Assembly: GCA_016463765.1 (NCBI GenBank)
Contig: JAEMQS010000010.1
Span: 1-64,000, forward strand
Source of the DNA: Solirubrobacteraceae bacterium
GTDB taxonomy: Bacteria; Actinomycetota; Thermoleophilia; Solirubrobacterales; Solirubrobacteraceae
Reading direction: 5' to 3'
DNA length: 64,000 bases
Under the pieces are notes generated by a model that saw only the letters and a list, made by a program, of their open reading frames with translations, made no database searches and was not told where the DNA came from. Positions 1 to 10,065 of this stretch are shown piece after piece; position 1 is the first letter of the stretch; each line of letters begins with the position of its first letter. Made by a program: the position numbers and the translations under genes.

Positions 1-2
1 AG

Positions 3-1388
3 CCGGGCGACCGCGTCGCGCTGATGCTGCCGAACGTTCCGCACTTCCCGATCGCCTACTACGGCGCGCTGCGCGCCGGCGCGGTCGTCGTGCCGATGAA
101 CGTGCTGCTCAAGGGCCGCGAGATCGCGTTCTACCTCCAGGACTCCGGCGCGAAGGTCCTCGTCGCCTGGAACGGCTTCGGCGCCGACGCCTACGAGGGC
201 GCCGGCCTGGCCGGCGTGCCGATGGTCGGCGCGGGCCCGGACGAGCCGCCCGCGGGCATCGAGCGCGTCGAGGCGCTCATCGGCGGCGTCGAGCCGCTGG
301 AGGGCATCCACCAGTGCGAGCCGACCGACCCCGCCGTGCTGCTCTACACCTCGGGCACGACCGGCAAGCCGAAGGGCGCGACGCTCACCCACAGCAACCT
401 GCTGTGGAACACCGAGGTCAACTCGCGCATGTTCGAGGCGACGTCCGACGACGTCGCGCTCGGCGCCCTGCCGCTGTTCCACAGCTTCGGCCAGACGGTC
501 ACGATGAACGGCATGCTCCGCGCGGGGGCGACGCTCATCCTGCTGCCGCGCTTCGACCCGAACGAGGCGCTCGCGCTGATCGAGCAGTACAAGGCCACGC
601 TGTTCGCGGGCGTCCCGACGATGTACGTCGCGTTCCTGAACACGCCGAAGCTCGCCGAGACCGACGTCTCCTCGCTGCGCCTGTGCATCTCCGGCGGCGC
701 GGCGATCCCCGTCGAGGTGCTCAACGCGGTCGGCGAGAAGATGGCGCGCATCCTGGAGGGCTACGGCCTGTCGGAGACCTCCCCGGTCGCGTCGTTCAAC
801 CAGCCCGACATGCCCAGCAAGGCGGGGTCGATCGGCACGCCGATCTGGGGCGTCGAGATGGACGTCTGGGACGAGGACGGCAAGCCGGTGCCGACGGGCG
901 AGGTCGGCGAGATCGTCATTCGCGGGCACAACGTCATGAGCGGCTACTGGAACCGCCCGGACGCCACGAAGGAGGCCATCACGGCCGAGGGCTGGTTCAA
1001 GACCGGCGACATGGCCACGCGCGACGAGGACGGCTACTACTTCATCGTCGACCGCAAGAAGGACATGATCATCCGCGGCGGCTACAACGTGTACCCGCGC
1101 GAGATCGAGGAGGTCGTCTACGAGCACCCCGCCGTGCTCGAGGCCGCGATCTTCGGCGTCCCCCACGACGAGTTCGGCGAGGAGATCGCCTGCGCGGTCG
1201 TGCCCAAGCCGGGGCAGACGATCGACACCGAGGAGCTGCAGGGCTTCCTCAAGGAGCGCGTCGCGGCGTACAAGTACCCGCGGATCATCCAGGTGCTCGA
1301 CGAGCTCCCGAAGGGCCCGACGGGCAAGATCCTCAAGCGCGAGATCGACCGCGCGCCGTTCGCCTCGGGGCAGCCCGCCAGCGCGTAG
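3..1388 (+). CDS. AMP-forming long-chain acyl-CoA synthetase, 5' end outside window
   Basis: Activates a fatty acid with ATP to an acyl-adenylate and then to acyl-CoA. The reading frame is already open at base 3, so the N-terminus is missing; 461 residues remain of a family usually 500-560 long. Visible ANL-superfamily motifs in order are the P-loop YTSGTTGKPKG, the YGLSETSP adenine motif, GWFKTGDMA, the hinge DRKKDMIIRGGYNVYPRE, and the catalytic lysine of PTGKILKRE near the C-terminus. Its last 56 bases overlap, tail to tail, the diguanylate cyclase on the other strand. The exact substrate cannot be told; FadD-like medium/long-chain ligase is most likely. Confidence 0.93.
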   Translation, partial: PGDRVALMLPNVPHFPIAYYGALRAGAVVVPMNVLLKGREIAFYLQDSGAKVLVAWNGFGADAYEGAGLAGVPMVGAGPDEPPAGIERVEALIGGVEPLEGIHQCEPTDPAVLLYTSGTTGKPKGATLTHSNLLWNTEVNSRMFEATSDDVALGALPLFHSFGQTVTMNGMLRAGATLILLPRFDPNEALALIEQYKATLFAGVPTMYVAFLNTPKLAETDVSSLRLCISGGAAIPVEVLNAVGEKMARILEGYGLSETSPVASFNQPDMPSKAGSIGTPIWGVEMDVWDEDGKPVPTGEVGEIVIRGHNVMSGYWNRPDATKEAITAEGWFKTGDMATRDEDGYYFIVDRKKDMIIRGGYNVYPREIEEVVYEHPAVLEAAIFGVPHDEFGEEIACAVVPKPGQTIDTEELQGFLKERVAAYKYPRIIQVLDELPKGPTGKILKREIDRAPFASGQPASA

Positions 1389-2385
1389 CGTCGCCGTCGT
1401 CGCACGCCCGCGGGGACGGCTTGTCCGCCCGCTGGCGTGCGTCGGCGACCGCGATCAGCGCCTCGGCGCCGGTCGCGTCGTCCGGGAACGTCGCCGCGCC
1501 CAGCGCGGCGCCGATGCCTGCGCCGTCCGCCTCGACGGCGGCGAGTGCGGCGCGGATCTTGCCGGTCAGGACCCGCGCCTCCTCGGGCCCGGTCTCGGGC
1601 GCGATCACGCAGAACTCGTCGCCGCCCTGGCGCCCGACGGTGTCCTGGTCGCGGACCGCGCCTTCGAGTGCGTCGGCGACTGCGCAGAGCAGGTCGTCGC
1701 CGGCCTGGTGGCCGAGGTCGTCGTTGACCGCCTTGAACCCGTTGAGGTCGAGGACGACGACGCTCATGGCGCGGGCCGTCTCGGTGTGCCTCGCCAGCTC
1801 GTAGGTCAGGCGCTCGTCCAGCGCGCGGCGGTTGCGCAGACCGGTCAGCGGGTCGAGCCGGGAGAGGCGGTCGAGCTCGCGCTCCTGCTCGCCGGCCTGC
1901 TCCCAGACCACGCGCACGAAGCCGCCGAGTCCCCACATGACGGGTAGCACGGTGATGGCCACGATCGCCGTCGTCGTGGTCGCGCCGCCGATGGCCACGG
2001 CGGCGAGGAGCATGACCGTGGTGAGGCCGAGATACGCCGCGGTCGCCGCCCGTGACTGCGTGACGAACGGGATGAGGACCCCGAGGTAGACCGCGGCGAG
2101 CATCGCGGGCGCGCCGCTGGGAGCCAGCACGACGATCGCGACGGCCATGTCCACGCCGAGGATCACCGGCGCGACGTGGAGCGTGAAGGTCGTCGAGGGG
2201 ACGACGAGCGCGAAGACCGAGGTGGCCAGGAGCAGCACGAGGAGCACCCCGGCGGCCGTGAGCGACCCGCCCTGGACGAGGGCGACAGCGGCGAGGATGA
2301 CGCCGCACGCGGCAGTGTGCAGCGCGAGCCACCGTCGCAGTATCGGCTGACGCGCGATGGTCGCCGAGAGCGGGAGCGGCGTCAT
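1333..2385 (-). CDS. Membrane diguanylate cyclase (GGDEF), downstream member of tandem pair
   Basis: Predicted to make cyclic di-GMP from two GTP at the inner face of the membrane. The 350-residue protein has about six hydrophobic segments (residues 25-160) and a GGDEF domain from about 172. The catalytic motif GGDEF is at 254-258, with the product-inhibition site RDQD at 245-248 exactly five residues before it, so it should be active and feedback-inhibited. It overlaps the upstream paralogue by 4 bases (ATGA), implying one transcript and coupled translation. About 20 residues after the usual end of the domain are basic and lie over the acyl-CoA synthetase gene. Confidence 0.9.
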   Translation of the reverse strand: MTPLPLSATIARQPILRRWLALHTAACGVILAAVALVQGGSLTAAGVLLVLLLATSVFALVVPSTTFTLHVAPVILGVDMAVAIVVLAPSGAPAMLAAVYLGVLIPFVTQSRAATAAYLGLTTVMLLAAVAIGGATTTTAIVAITVLPVMWGLGGFVRVVWEQAGEQERELDRLSRLDPLTGLRNRRALDERLTYELARHTETARAMSVVVLDLNGFKAVNDDLGHQAGDDLLCAVADALEGAVRDQDTVGRQGGDEFCVIAPETGPEEARVLTGKIRAALAAVEADGAGIGAALGAATFPDDATGAEALIAVADARQRADKPSPRACDDGDATRWRAAPRRTARGRSRA

Positions 2386-3407
2386 GCGACCGCCTCACGG
2401 ACGGGAAAGGCGCTGGGCTTGTCCGCGCGCTGGCGGGCGTCGGCGCAGGTGAGGAGGTCGTGCGCGCCCACGCCATCCCCGGGGAACGTCGCACGGCCGA
2501 CCGCCGCCTGGAGCGCACCTCCGTGCACGTCGACCAGCGCGAGCGCGGCCTTGACCGTCTCCACGACGCGGTTGGCCTCCCGCGGGCCGGCCTCGGGCAG
2601 CAGGATGCAGAACTCGTCGCCGCCCTGGCGGGCCACCGTGTCCTGCTCGCGCGCGATGCCCGCGAGCGCCTGGCCTGCGGCGCGCAGGAGGTCGTCGCCG
2701 GCCTGGTGGCCGATCCGGTCGTTGACCGCCTTGAAGCCGTTGAGGTCGAGCACCAGGACGCTCAGGGGTCGCCCCGTCCGCAGGTGGCGCGTGAGCTCGT
2801 AGGCCATCTGGTCCTCGAGGCTGCGCCGGTTCGCCAGGCCGGTGAGCGGGTCGTGGCGCGCGAGCTGCGCGAGCTGGGCCGCCTGATCCTCGGCATACCG
2901 CCACACGTGCGCGACGCCCAGGCCGGTCGTCCACATCACCGCGATCACGGTCAGGACGATGATCGTGCTCTCCTCGTCGGTCGCCCCGGCGACGACCGGC
3001 ACGCACAGGAGGACGCTGCTGAGGATCAGGTGCGCACGGATCTCGGTCTTCGACTCCATGACGAAGCACACGAGCGGCCCGTTGAGCGCGACGATCACCG
3101 CGACGGCGCCGCCGTGGGGGGCGAGCACGAACATCGCGAGCATGGTCTCGACCGCGATGAGCACGGGCAGGACGTGGAACCACCGCGCGTCCATCCGGTC
3201 CGTCGGCGCGAAGTACGTGACGACCCCGCTGAGCAGGATGAGCACCTGGACGGCGGCCATCGTCGTGAGGGACGCGCCGAGCAGCAGTGCCAGAAACGAG
3301 CAGCCGACGCCGCAGAGCCCGAACAGGGCGACGACGCCCAGACGCATGCTGCGCTGGCGCGAGATCCGGCGGGACAGTCTCACGAGACCGTCTATCGGCA
3401 GGATCAC
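2382..3407 (-). CDS. Membrane diguanylate cyclase (GGDEF), upstream member of tandem pair
   Basis: Paralogue of the next gene with the same layout: 341 residues, hydrophobic segments over residues 22-165, then GGDEF at 262-266 with an inhibitory site REQD at 253-256. The two proteins are nearly identical around the core (DLNGFKAVND, GHQAGDDLL) but diverge in the membrane part, which suggests an old duplication with divergence of the sensing region. The start chosen is a GTG that lies inside a perfect 16-base palindrome; a start at Met21 is possible and would leave the membrane region intact. Confidence 0.88.
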   Translation of the reverse strand: MILPIDGLVRLSRRISRQRSMRLGVVALFGLCGVGCSFLALLLGASLTTMAAVQVLILLSGVVTYFAPTDRMDARWFHVLPVLIAVETMLAMFVLAPHGGAVAVIVALNGPLVCFVMESKTEIRAHLILSSVLLCVPVVAGATDEESTIIVLTVIAVMWTTGLGVAHVWRYAEDQAAQLAQLARHDPLTGLANRRSLEDQMAYELTRHLRTGRPLSVLVLDLNGFKAVNDRIGHQAGDDLLRAAGQALAGIAREQDTVARQGGDEFCILLPEAGPREANRVVETVKAALALVDVHGGALQAAVGRATFPGDGVGAHDLLTCADARQRADKPSAFPVREAVA

Positions 3408-3419
3408 CGGTACCGGTGA
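3404..3419. repeat. Perfect 16-base palindrome over the start of the tandem cyclase operon
   Basis: TCACCGGTACCGGTGA reads the same on both strands. It contains the proposed GTG start of the cyclase gene, so a protein bound here would block transcription or initiation. No bound regulator is known from the sequence. Confidence 0.45.
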
Positions 3420-3422
3420 GGC

Positions 3423-3465
3423 GCGCTGACCGGACGGCGACAGGTGTTCGGGCGCCGGTCAGCGC
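3423..3465. terminator. Inverted repeat at the 3' end of the PAP2 gene
   Basis: Eleven-base perfect arms GCGCTGACCGG (3423-3433) and CCGGTCAGCGC (3455-3465) with a 21-base loop. The right arm covers the stop codon of the phosphatase gene. There is no T-tract, as is common for actinobacterial hairpins. Confidence 0.45.
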
Positions 3466-3983
3466 CGACGCAGCGCCAGCCGCGCGGCGACCCACCCCGC
3501 CAGGGCCCCCGCGAGCACGTCACCCGGGTAGTGCACCCCGACGTGGATGCGCGAGAACGCGACCAGCCAGCCCAGGCCGCGCACCGGCACGGCGGCGCTC
3601 GGAGGCAGGCCGTGCGCGGCAGCCGTGGAGAACGCGATCGCCGACGCGCTGTGCCCCGACGGGAACGATGTGCTGCCCGGCATCCGGACGTGCCGCGCGG
3701 CGGGCACGTCGTGGGCGTCGCGGTCCGGTCGACGTCGCCCGCCCAGCGGCTTGAGCAGCGCGTTCGTCACCGCCGACGCGAGGCCGAGGGCGAGCAGTCC
3801 GCGCCGGGCTTCGTCGCGTCGCCCCGCGAGCGCGAGGATCGCCGCGACGGCGAACCACAGGCGCCCATGATTGGCCGACCGGCTGAGCTGGCGCAGCTCC
3901 CGGTCCCAGAACGGGGTGTGCAGGCGCGCGACCTCGGCGTAGGCCCAGACGTCAGCACGGTGCAGCTGGCGGCGCAGGCTCAT
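3459..3983 (-). CDS. PAP2-family membrane phosphatase
   Basis: Likely hydrolyses a lipid phosphate (phosphatidate or an isoprenoid pyrophosphate). The 174 residues carry all three parts of the acid-phosphatase signature: K78 with RP at 85-86, PSGH at 108-111, and SR at 144-145 with H151 and D155 of the SRIHVGVHYPGD block. The ATG at 3983 is preferred over longer in-frame starts because it overlaps the stop of the upstream lipid kinase by 4 bases (ATGA). Pairing with a lipid kinase suggests the two genes turn over the same phospholipid or glycolipid headgroup. Confidence 0.88.
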   Translation of the reverse strand: MSLRRQLHRADVWAYAEVARLHTPFWDRELRQLSRSANHGRLWFAVAAILALAGRRDEARRGLLALGLASAVTNALLKPLGGRRRPDRDAHDVPAARHVRMPGSTSFPSGHSASAIAFSTAAAHGLPPSAAVPVRGLGWLVAFSRIHVGVHYPGDVLAGALAGWVAARLALRRR

Positions 3984-5332
3984 CGCGCCACGCGGCCGCG
4001 CAGGGTGTTCAGCAGCCGCCGCAGCATCGTGCGGCCACGCGCGTGCGCCATGCCGGCGGGTGACACGCCGGGGTGGGCGGGGGCGATGCGCACCCGGAGC
4101 GCGCCGGCGGCGATCTCGAACCGCAGCGGCGACGGGAGCGTCAGGGCCTCGCCGTCGACCGCCACCTGGATGTCGGTGCTCGAGTGCACTTCGAAGTCGG
4201 TCGCCGACCATTCGCGCCAGCCGTGCATCCCGGGCCCCCGGCCGGCCGCCATCCGCGCCACGAGCTCGGTCGCCTGCGCGGGGGAGCGCATCTGCGCGGC
4301 GACGACCCGCAGGGCACCCTCATCGAGCTGCGCTCGCGATCCGAACCCGGGGCCGGCGTCCAGCGTGTAGCGGTTGTTCGCGACGAAGATGAGCTGCGCT
4401 TCCCCGTGCTCGTTGCCGTGCGGACTGCGGTAGCGCAGGTCGAAGCCCGGAGCGTCCGGGCCGAGCACCTGGGGGAGCAGCTCGGCGGCCGTGCCGAGCT
4501 TCCGCTCGCGGTAGCCGTCGGCCTGCACGATGGTCGCGTAGACCCCGAGCGACGCGTTGTTGACGAACGGCCGGTCGTTGACGCGGCCGAGGTCCACGTT
4601 GCGCTCCACCGCGTCCCCGAACGCCGCGACCGCGCCGACGGCGTCGGTGCGGTCGACCCCGAGGTCGAGCGCGAAGTGGTTGCGCGTCCCGGAGGGCACG
4701 CAGACGTACCCGAGGCCGTGCGCCGCGGCGACCGATGCCACGAGCGCCTGGGAGCCGTCACCGCCGGCCATGCCCAGGACGTCGGCCCCGTCGGCGACCG
4801 CCTGGGCGGCCAGCTCGCGCAGGTCGTCGTCCGGCCCGAGCACGACGGGTTCGGCGCCGTGGCGCCGGGCCGCGGCCTCGAGGTCCGACGCCGGAATCCG
4901 GCCGTCGCCGGACTTCGGGTTGATGAGCAGCACGCCGCGTTGCGCGGGTGGCACCGGCGTTCCCGGGGGCGACACGCCGTTCAGCGCCCGGACATCGACG
5001 CCGAGGGCCCTGCGGGCGGCGCCGAGTGCGAGCAGGACGAGCACACCCGCCGCCACGAGTTCCAGCAGCAGGCTGTTGGTCACCAGCACGGCGACCGACC
5101 CGCAGAGCGCCGCGGCCGACGTGACACCTGCCGCCAGTTGGCGCGGCCCGCGGCGGATGAGCACCTGCCAGCCCGCCCACACGCCGACGGCGCCCAGCAG
5201 CGCGGCGACGAGGCCGCTCGGGAACTCCCGCGTGGCGATGTGCACCTGCAGGAGGATCGCGGCGACGCCTGCGAGGAGGGCGAGGAGCGCGAGGGCCCGT
5301 TGGCGGAGAGTCGGGGCCGCGGGCGTGCGCAT
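3980..5332 (-). CDS. Diacylglycerol-kinase-family lipid kinase with N-terminal membrane domain
   Basis: Expected to phosphorylate diacylglycerol or a related lipid with ATP. Residues 11-110 form about four hydrophobic segments; the DAGK catalytic fold follows from about 132 (LLINPKSGDG at 135-144) with the nucleotide-binding GGDGS at 190-194 and the NHFALDLG block after it. The 450-residue length is longer than soluble DgkB/YegS proteins (about 300) because of the membrane part. It is the first gene of a two-gene unit with the PAP2 phosphatase. A CAAGAT hexamer lies six bases before the ATG with no Shine-Dalgarno, so the message may be leaderless. Confidence 0.88.
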   Translation of the reverse strand: MRTPAAPTLRQRALALLALLAGVAAILLQVHIATREFPSGLVAALLGAVGVWAGWQVLIRRGPRQLAAGVTSAAALCGSVAVLVTNSLLLELVAAGVLVLLALGAARRALGVDVRALNGVSPPGTPVPPAQRGVLLINPKSGDGRIPASDLEAAARRHGAEPVVLGPDDDLRELAAQAVADGADVLGMAGGDGSQALVASVAAAHGLGYVCVPSGTRNHFALDLGVDRTDAVGAVAAFGDAVERNVDLGRVNDRPFVNNASLGVYATIVQADGYRERKLGTAAELLPQVLGPDAPGFDLRYRSPHGNEHGEAQLIFVANNRYTLDAGPGFGSRAQLDEGALRVVAAQMRSPAQATELVARMAAGRGPGMHGWREWSATDFEVHSSTDIQVAVDGEALTLPSPLRFEIAAGALRVRIAPAHPGVSPAGMAHARGRTMLRRLLNTLRGRVAR

Positions 5333-5365
5333 CGGCCGATCTTGCCACGGGAGGGAAGGGGGGGT

Positions 5366-5412
5366 GGCCGGGGTCCCGGTCTCGGAGCCTGTCTGGTTCC
5401 GGGACCCCGGCC
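5366..5412. terminator. Long inverted repeat upstream of the lipid kinase
   Basis: Perfect 14-base arms GGCCGGGGTCCCGG (5366-5379) and CCGGGACCCCGGCC (5399-5412) with a 19-base loop. It sits between two minus-strand genes and could stop read-through from the calcium-repeat gene. Confidence 0.5.
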
Positions 5413-5483
5413 TATGGGGGCGCCGTCCGCTCCCGCACGGCGGCGTCGCTGTAAGAAGGAAGGTACGGACTCGGCAAAGGCGT

Positions 5484-5518
5484 CTGGACGGCCGTTCGAG
5501 TGAAAGCCGGCCGTCCAG
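5484..5518 (-). terminator. Hairpin directly after the calcium-repeat gene
   Basis: Perfect 11-base arms CTGGACGGCCG (5484-5494) and CGGCCGTCCAG (5508-5518), loop 13 bases, starting five bases after the stop codon on the minus strand. Good position for an intrinsic terminator, though no T-run follows. Confidence 0.6.
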
Positions 5519-5522
5519 CCTG

Positions 5523-6524
5523 TCAGGCCATGAGGTCGAGCTGCTGCACGGTCCCGGCGCTGCCGTTCTCGTGCAGGAAGAGGCCCGTCGCGCGGACCTC
5601 GCCGCGGGCCTCCTCGGAGGAGCCCGGGGTCAGGGTGAACGGCGTGGCGACGTGGCCGAGGTAGATGGCCCCGATCTGCGCGGCCGTGAGGCCGGTCAGC
5701 GAGCCGTCCTGCTGGTTCCACAGCGCGAGCTGGCTGTAGACGGCGTCGCCCTCGTCAATCCAGCCGTTGGCGTCGAGGTCGTGCGCGGCCAGCTCGGTGT
5801 AGCCGTTGCCGGTGGTCGGCCCGAAGAGCTCGGTCCCGTCGTTGACGGTGCCGTCGCCGTTGCGGTCCCAGGTCAGGTAGGCCGAGCCGCCGCCGAGGAC
5901 GTGCAGCCGGTCGAGCCGGCCGTCGGCGTCGAGGTCGAACTCGATCTGCGCGTCGGTCAGCGTCGCGGGCAGGCCGGCGAGGTTGAGGACGAGCGGGTCC
6001 TTCTTCTCGGCAGCGCCGAACCGCAGGTGCTCGTGCGAGTGCTCGAGGTACTCGCGGCTGACCTTGGACTCCAGCTGGAGGTCGATCGTGCGGCCGTCGG
6101 CGGTCGTCACGCGGCCGGCCGCCTGGAACTCGACGGACTCGGCTTCGTACCGGGTGCTCGACCGGTCGATGGTGATCGCGAGGGACGGTCGGTCGGCGTT
6201 GGACGGCCCCGCGCTGATCTCGCCCGCGCCGTTGGCGGCCAGGTCGTTGGGGTCGAGGATCGCGACCTTGACGCCGAACATCCGCTCGAGCAGGTCGATG
6301 TAGCGCGCGAGCATCGGGTCGGACGCCCACAGCTTGCGGCGTCCCTCGATGGCCTCGGTGTCGGGCTTGGCGCGCGTGTCCTTCGCCGCGGCGGCTGGGG
6401 GTGGGGTCGCCGCGCGGTCGCCCTGCGGGTCCTCGCGCCACATGCGCACGGTGGTGGTCTGCTGCTGGTAGTGCAGCCGCTGGGTGCTCGCAGCCAGCGA
6501 GATGTCTGAGCCGGTGATCCGCAC
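5523..6524 (-). CDS. EF-hand-like/VCBS-type calcium-repeat protein
   Basis: Function unknown. The 333-residue product has no signal peptide. A charged N-terminal half is followed by three Asp/Asn-rich loops of the DxDxDG type: DLDADGRLDRL, DRNGDGTVNDGTELFG and DLDANGWIDEGD, the arrangement seen in large proteobacterial surface and RTX-like proteins. The start is taken as the GTG at 6524 because an AAGGAGG Shine-Dalgarno lies seven bases ahead; upstream in-frame codons lack one. A GGTCAT-CC-ATGACC dyad lies in the leader (6545-6558). The family is uncommon for actinobacteria, so acquisition by transfer is possible but codon use looks native. Confidence 0.7.
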   Translation of the reverse strand: MRITGSDISLAASTQRLHYQQQTTTVRMWREDPQGDRAATPPPAAAAKDTRAKPDTEAIEGRRKLWASDPMLARYIDLLERMFGVKVAILDPNDLAANGAGEISAGPSNADRPSLAITIDRSSTRYEAESVEFQAAGRVTTADGRTIDLQLESKVSREYLEHSHEHLRFGAAEKKDPLVLNLAGLPATLTDAQIEFDLDADGRLDRLHVLGGGSAYLTWDRNGDGTVNDGTELFGPTTGNGYTELAAHDLDANGWIDEGDAVYSQLALWNQQDGSLTGLTAAQIGAIYLGHVATPFTLTPGSSEEARGEVRATGLFLHENGSAGTVQQLDLMA

Positions 6525-6544
6525 GTCGCCCCTCCTTGGGACTC

Positions 6545-6558
6545 GGTCATCCATGACC
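6545..6558. promoter_or_regulatory. Dyad upstream of the calcium-repeat gene
   Basis: GGTCAT and ATGACC flank two bases, 21-34 bases upstream of the GTG start at 6524. Suitable as an operator, but no regulator gene is adjacent. The rest of the 6525-6763 gap shows only the lon promoter. Confidence 0.25.
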
Positions 6559-6712
6559 TGCGATGGACCAGTTTGTGGGGTTACTGTCGGCGCGCCAGGT
6601 CGGAGAACTTCAGCGATCTGGACGGATGTGCGGCGCGGAGTATGCACAGGTCCGCTGCGATGATCTGCGTGGCCTGCACTAAGATCTCTGGAAGAAGGAT
6701 CGTCCGGTACGG

Positions 6713-6718
6713 TATAGT
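6713..6718 (+). promoter_or_regulatory. Probable -10 box of lon
   Basis: TATAGT, the closest match to a vegetative -10 in this gap, 45 bases before the preferred lon start. No clear -35 and no CTTGAGT/ACTCAAG heat-shock HAIR element is visible. Confidence 0.45.
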
Positions 6719-6763
6719 TGCGTGAGCAACCACCTCCCCGTGGCATCGGCAAAGGATTTCTCT

Positions 6764-9055
<2,292 letters not shown>

Positions 9056-9063
9056 ACGGACTC

Positions 9064-9097
9064 GGCGCGCCGCCGTTGACACCAACGGCGGCGCGCC
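9064..9097 (+). terminator. Strong hairpin after lon
   Basis: Perfect 15-base arms GGCGCGCCGCCGTTG (9064-9078) and its complement (9083-9097) around an ACAC loop, nine bases after the lon stop. No U-tract follows. Confidence 0.75.
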
Positions 9098-9168
9098 CGC
9101 TTGTGAACGCAGACGCGCCGCCGTCGCAAGACCTGGGCAGACACCTCGACTCCCCAGGAGATGCACGA

Positions 9169-9996
9169 ATGCACCTGCGACACCGACTCATCGCCATCGC
9201 GGCGGCGACCCTCACGATCCCCGTACTGACCGCCGGCAGCGCAGCGGCGGCCGACCAGTTCGCGGCCGTGACCGACGGCACCAAGATCGTCCGCTTCACG
9301 TCTGATGCACCCAACGCGACGAAGGCGGTCAACGTCCGCGGCCTGCAGCCCAACGAGACCCTCGTGGGCCTCGACATCCGCCCGGCGAACGGCAAGCTCG
9401 TCGGCCTCGGCAGCACCGGCCGGATCTACGACGTCAGCGCCTTCACCGGTCAGGTGCGGCCGCTGGGCGAGCCGTTCACCCCGACCCTCGACGGCGAGTC
9501 CTTCGGCTTCGACTTCAACCCGACGGTCGACCGCATCCGCATCACCTCGGACGCCAACCAGGACCTGCGTCTCGTGCCCGACACCGGGCAGGTCGCCTTC
9601 GTCGACGGCACGCTGACGTACGGCCCCGGCGACCAGAACTTCGGTCGCGACCCGCTCATCGTCGGCTCCGCGTACACGAACCCGGACACCGATCCGGCGA
9701 CGGGCACGGCGCTGTTCAACCTCGACGCCGCGCGCGACAGCCTCATCCTCCAGGACCCGCCGAACGCCGGCGGCCTGAAGACGGTCGGGGCGCTCGGCGT
9801 GAACATCGGCGCGGACGCGGGCTTCGACATCGGCGCCTCCGGCGTCGCATACGCCGCGGTCATGCCCCGCGGGGCGAAGGGCTCCGTGCTCTACACCGTG
9901 AACCTCCAGACCGGCGCGGCCACGCGCGTCAAGCGGATCGGCCCGAACTCGGTGGGCCGCATGGAGGCGCTCACGGTGATCGGCACGACGCCGTAG
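9169..9996 (+). CDS. Secreted DUF4394 protein
   Basis: A 275-residue exported protein: residues 1-27 form a signal peptide ending at the alanine-rich AGSAAAA. The mature part is a DUF4394 domain, recognisable by alternating phrases such as LVGLDIRPANGKLVGLGSTG, FGFDFNPTVDRIRI and LRLVPDTG, probably a beta-propeller-like fold. No enzymatic role is known for the family. The ATG at 9169 has CAGGAG eight bases upstream. Stand-alone transcription is implied by hairpins on both sides. Confidence 0.85.
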   Translation: MHLRHRLIAIAAATLTIPVLTAGSAAAADQFAAVTDGTKIVRFTSDAPNATKAVNVRGLQPNETLVGLDIRPANGKLVGLGSTGRIYDVSAFTGQVRPLGEPFTPTLDGESFGFDFNPTVDRIRITSDANQDLRLVPDTGQVAFVDGTLTYGPGDQNFGRDPLIVGSAYTNPDTDPATGTALFNLDAARDSLILQDPPNAGGLKTVGALGVNIGADAGFDIGASGVAYAAVMPRGAKGSVLYTVNLQTGAATRVKRIGPNSVGRMEALTVIGTTP

Positions 9997-10013
9997 CGGC
10001 TCCGCGCCTCGCT

Positions 10014-10040
10014 GTGCCCCGACCGCATCGGTCGGGGCAC
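10014..10040 (+). terminator. Hairpin after the DUF4394 gene
   Basis: Perfect 12-base stem GTGCCCCGACCG/CGGTCGGGGCAC with a three-base loop, 18 bases after the stop. Confidence 0.7.
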
Positions 10041-10049
10041 GCGGGTGTC

Positions 10050-10055
10050 TACCGT
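10050..10055 (+). promoter_or_regulatory. -10 box of the sugar dehydrogenase gene
   Basis: TACCGT ends seven bases before GTG 10063, with ATG 10066 next to it and no Shine-Dalgarno between, so the mRNA may start at the initiation codon. Confidence 0.45.
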
Positions 10056-10065
10056 AAGTGACGTG

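Noticed and set aside
4073..5503. Long plus-strand open frames over the lipid kinase
   Set aside because: Compositional shadows; the minus strand shows the complete kinase motif set and a coupled downstream gene.
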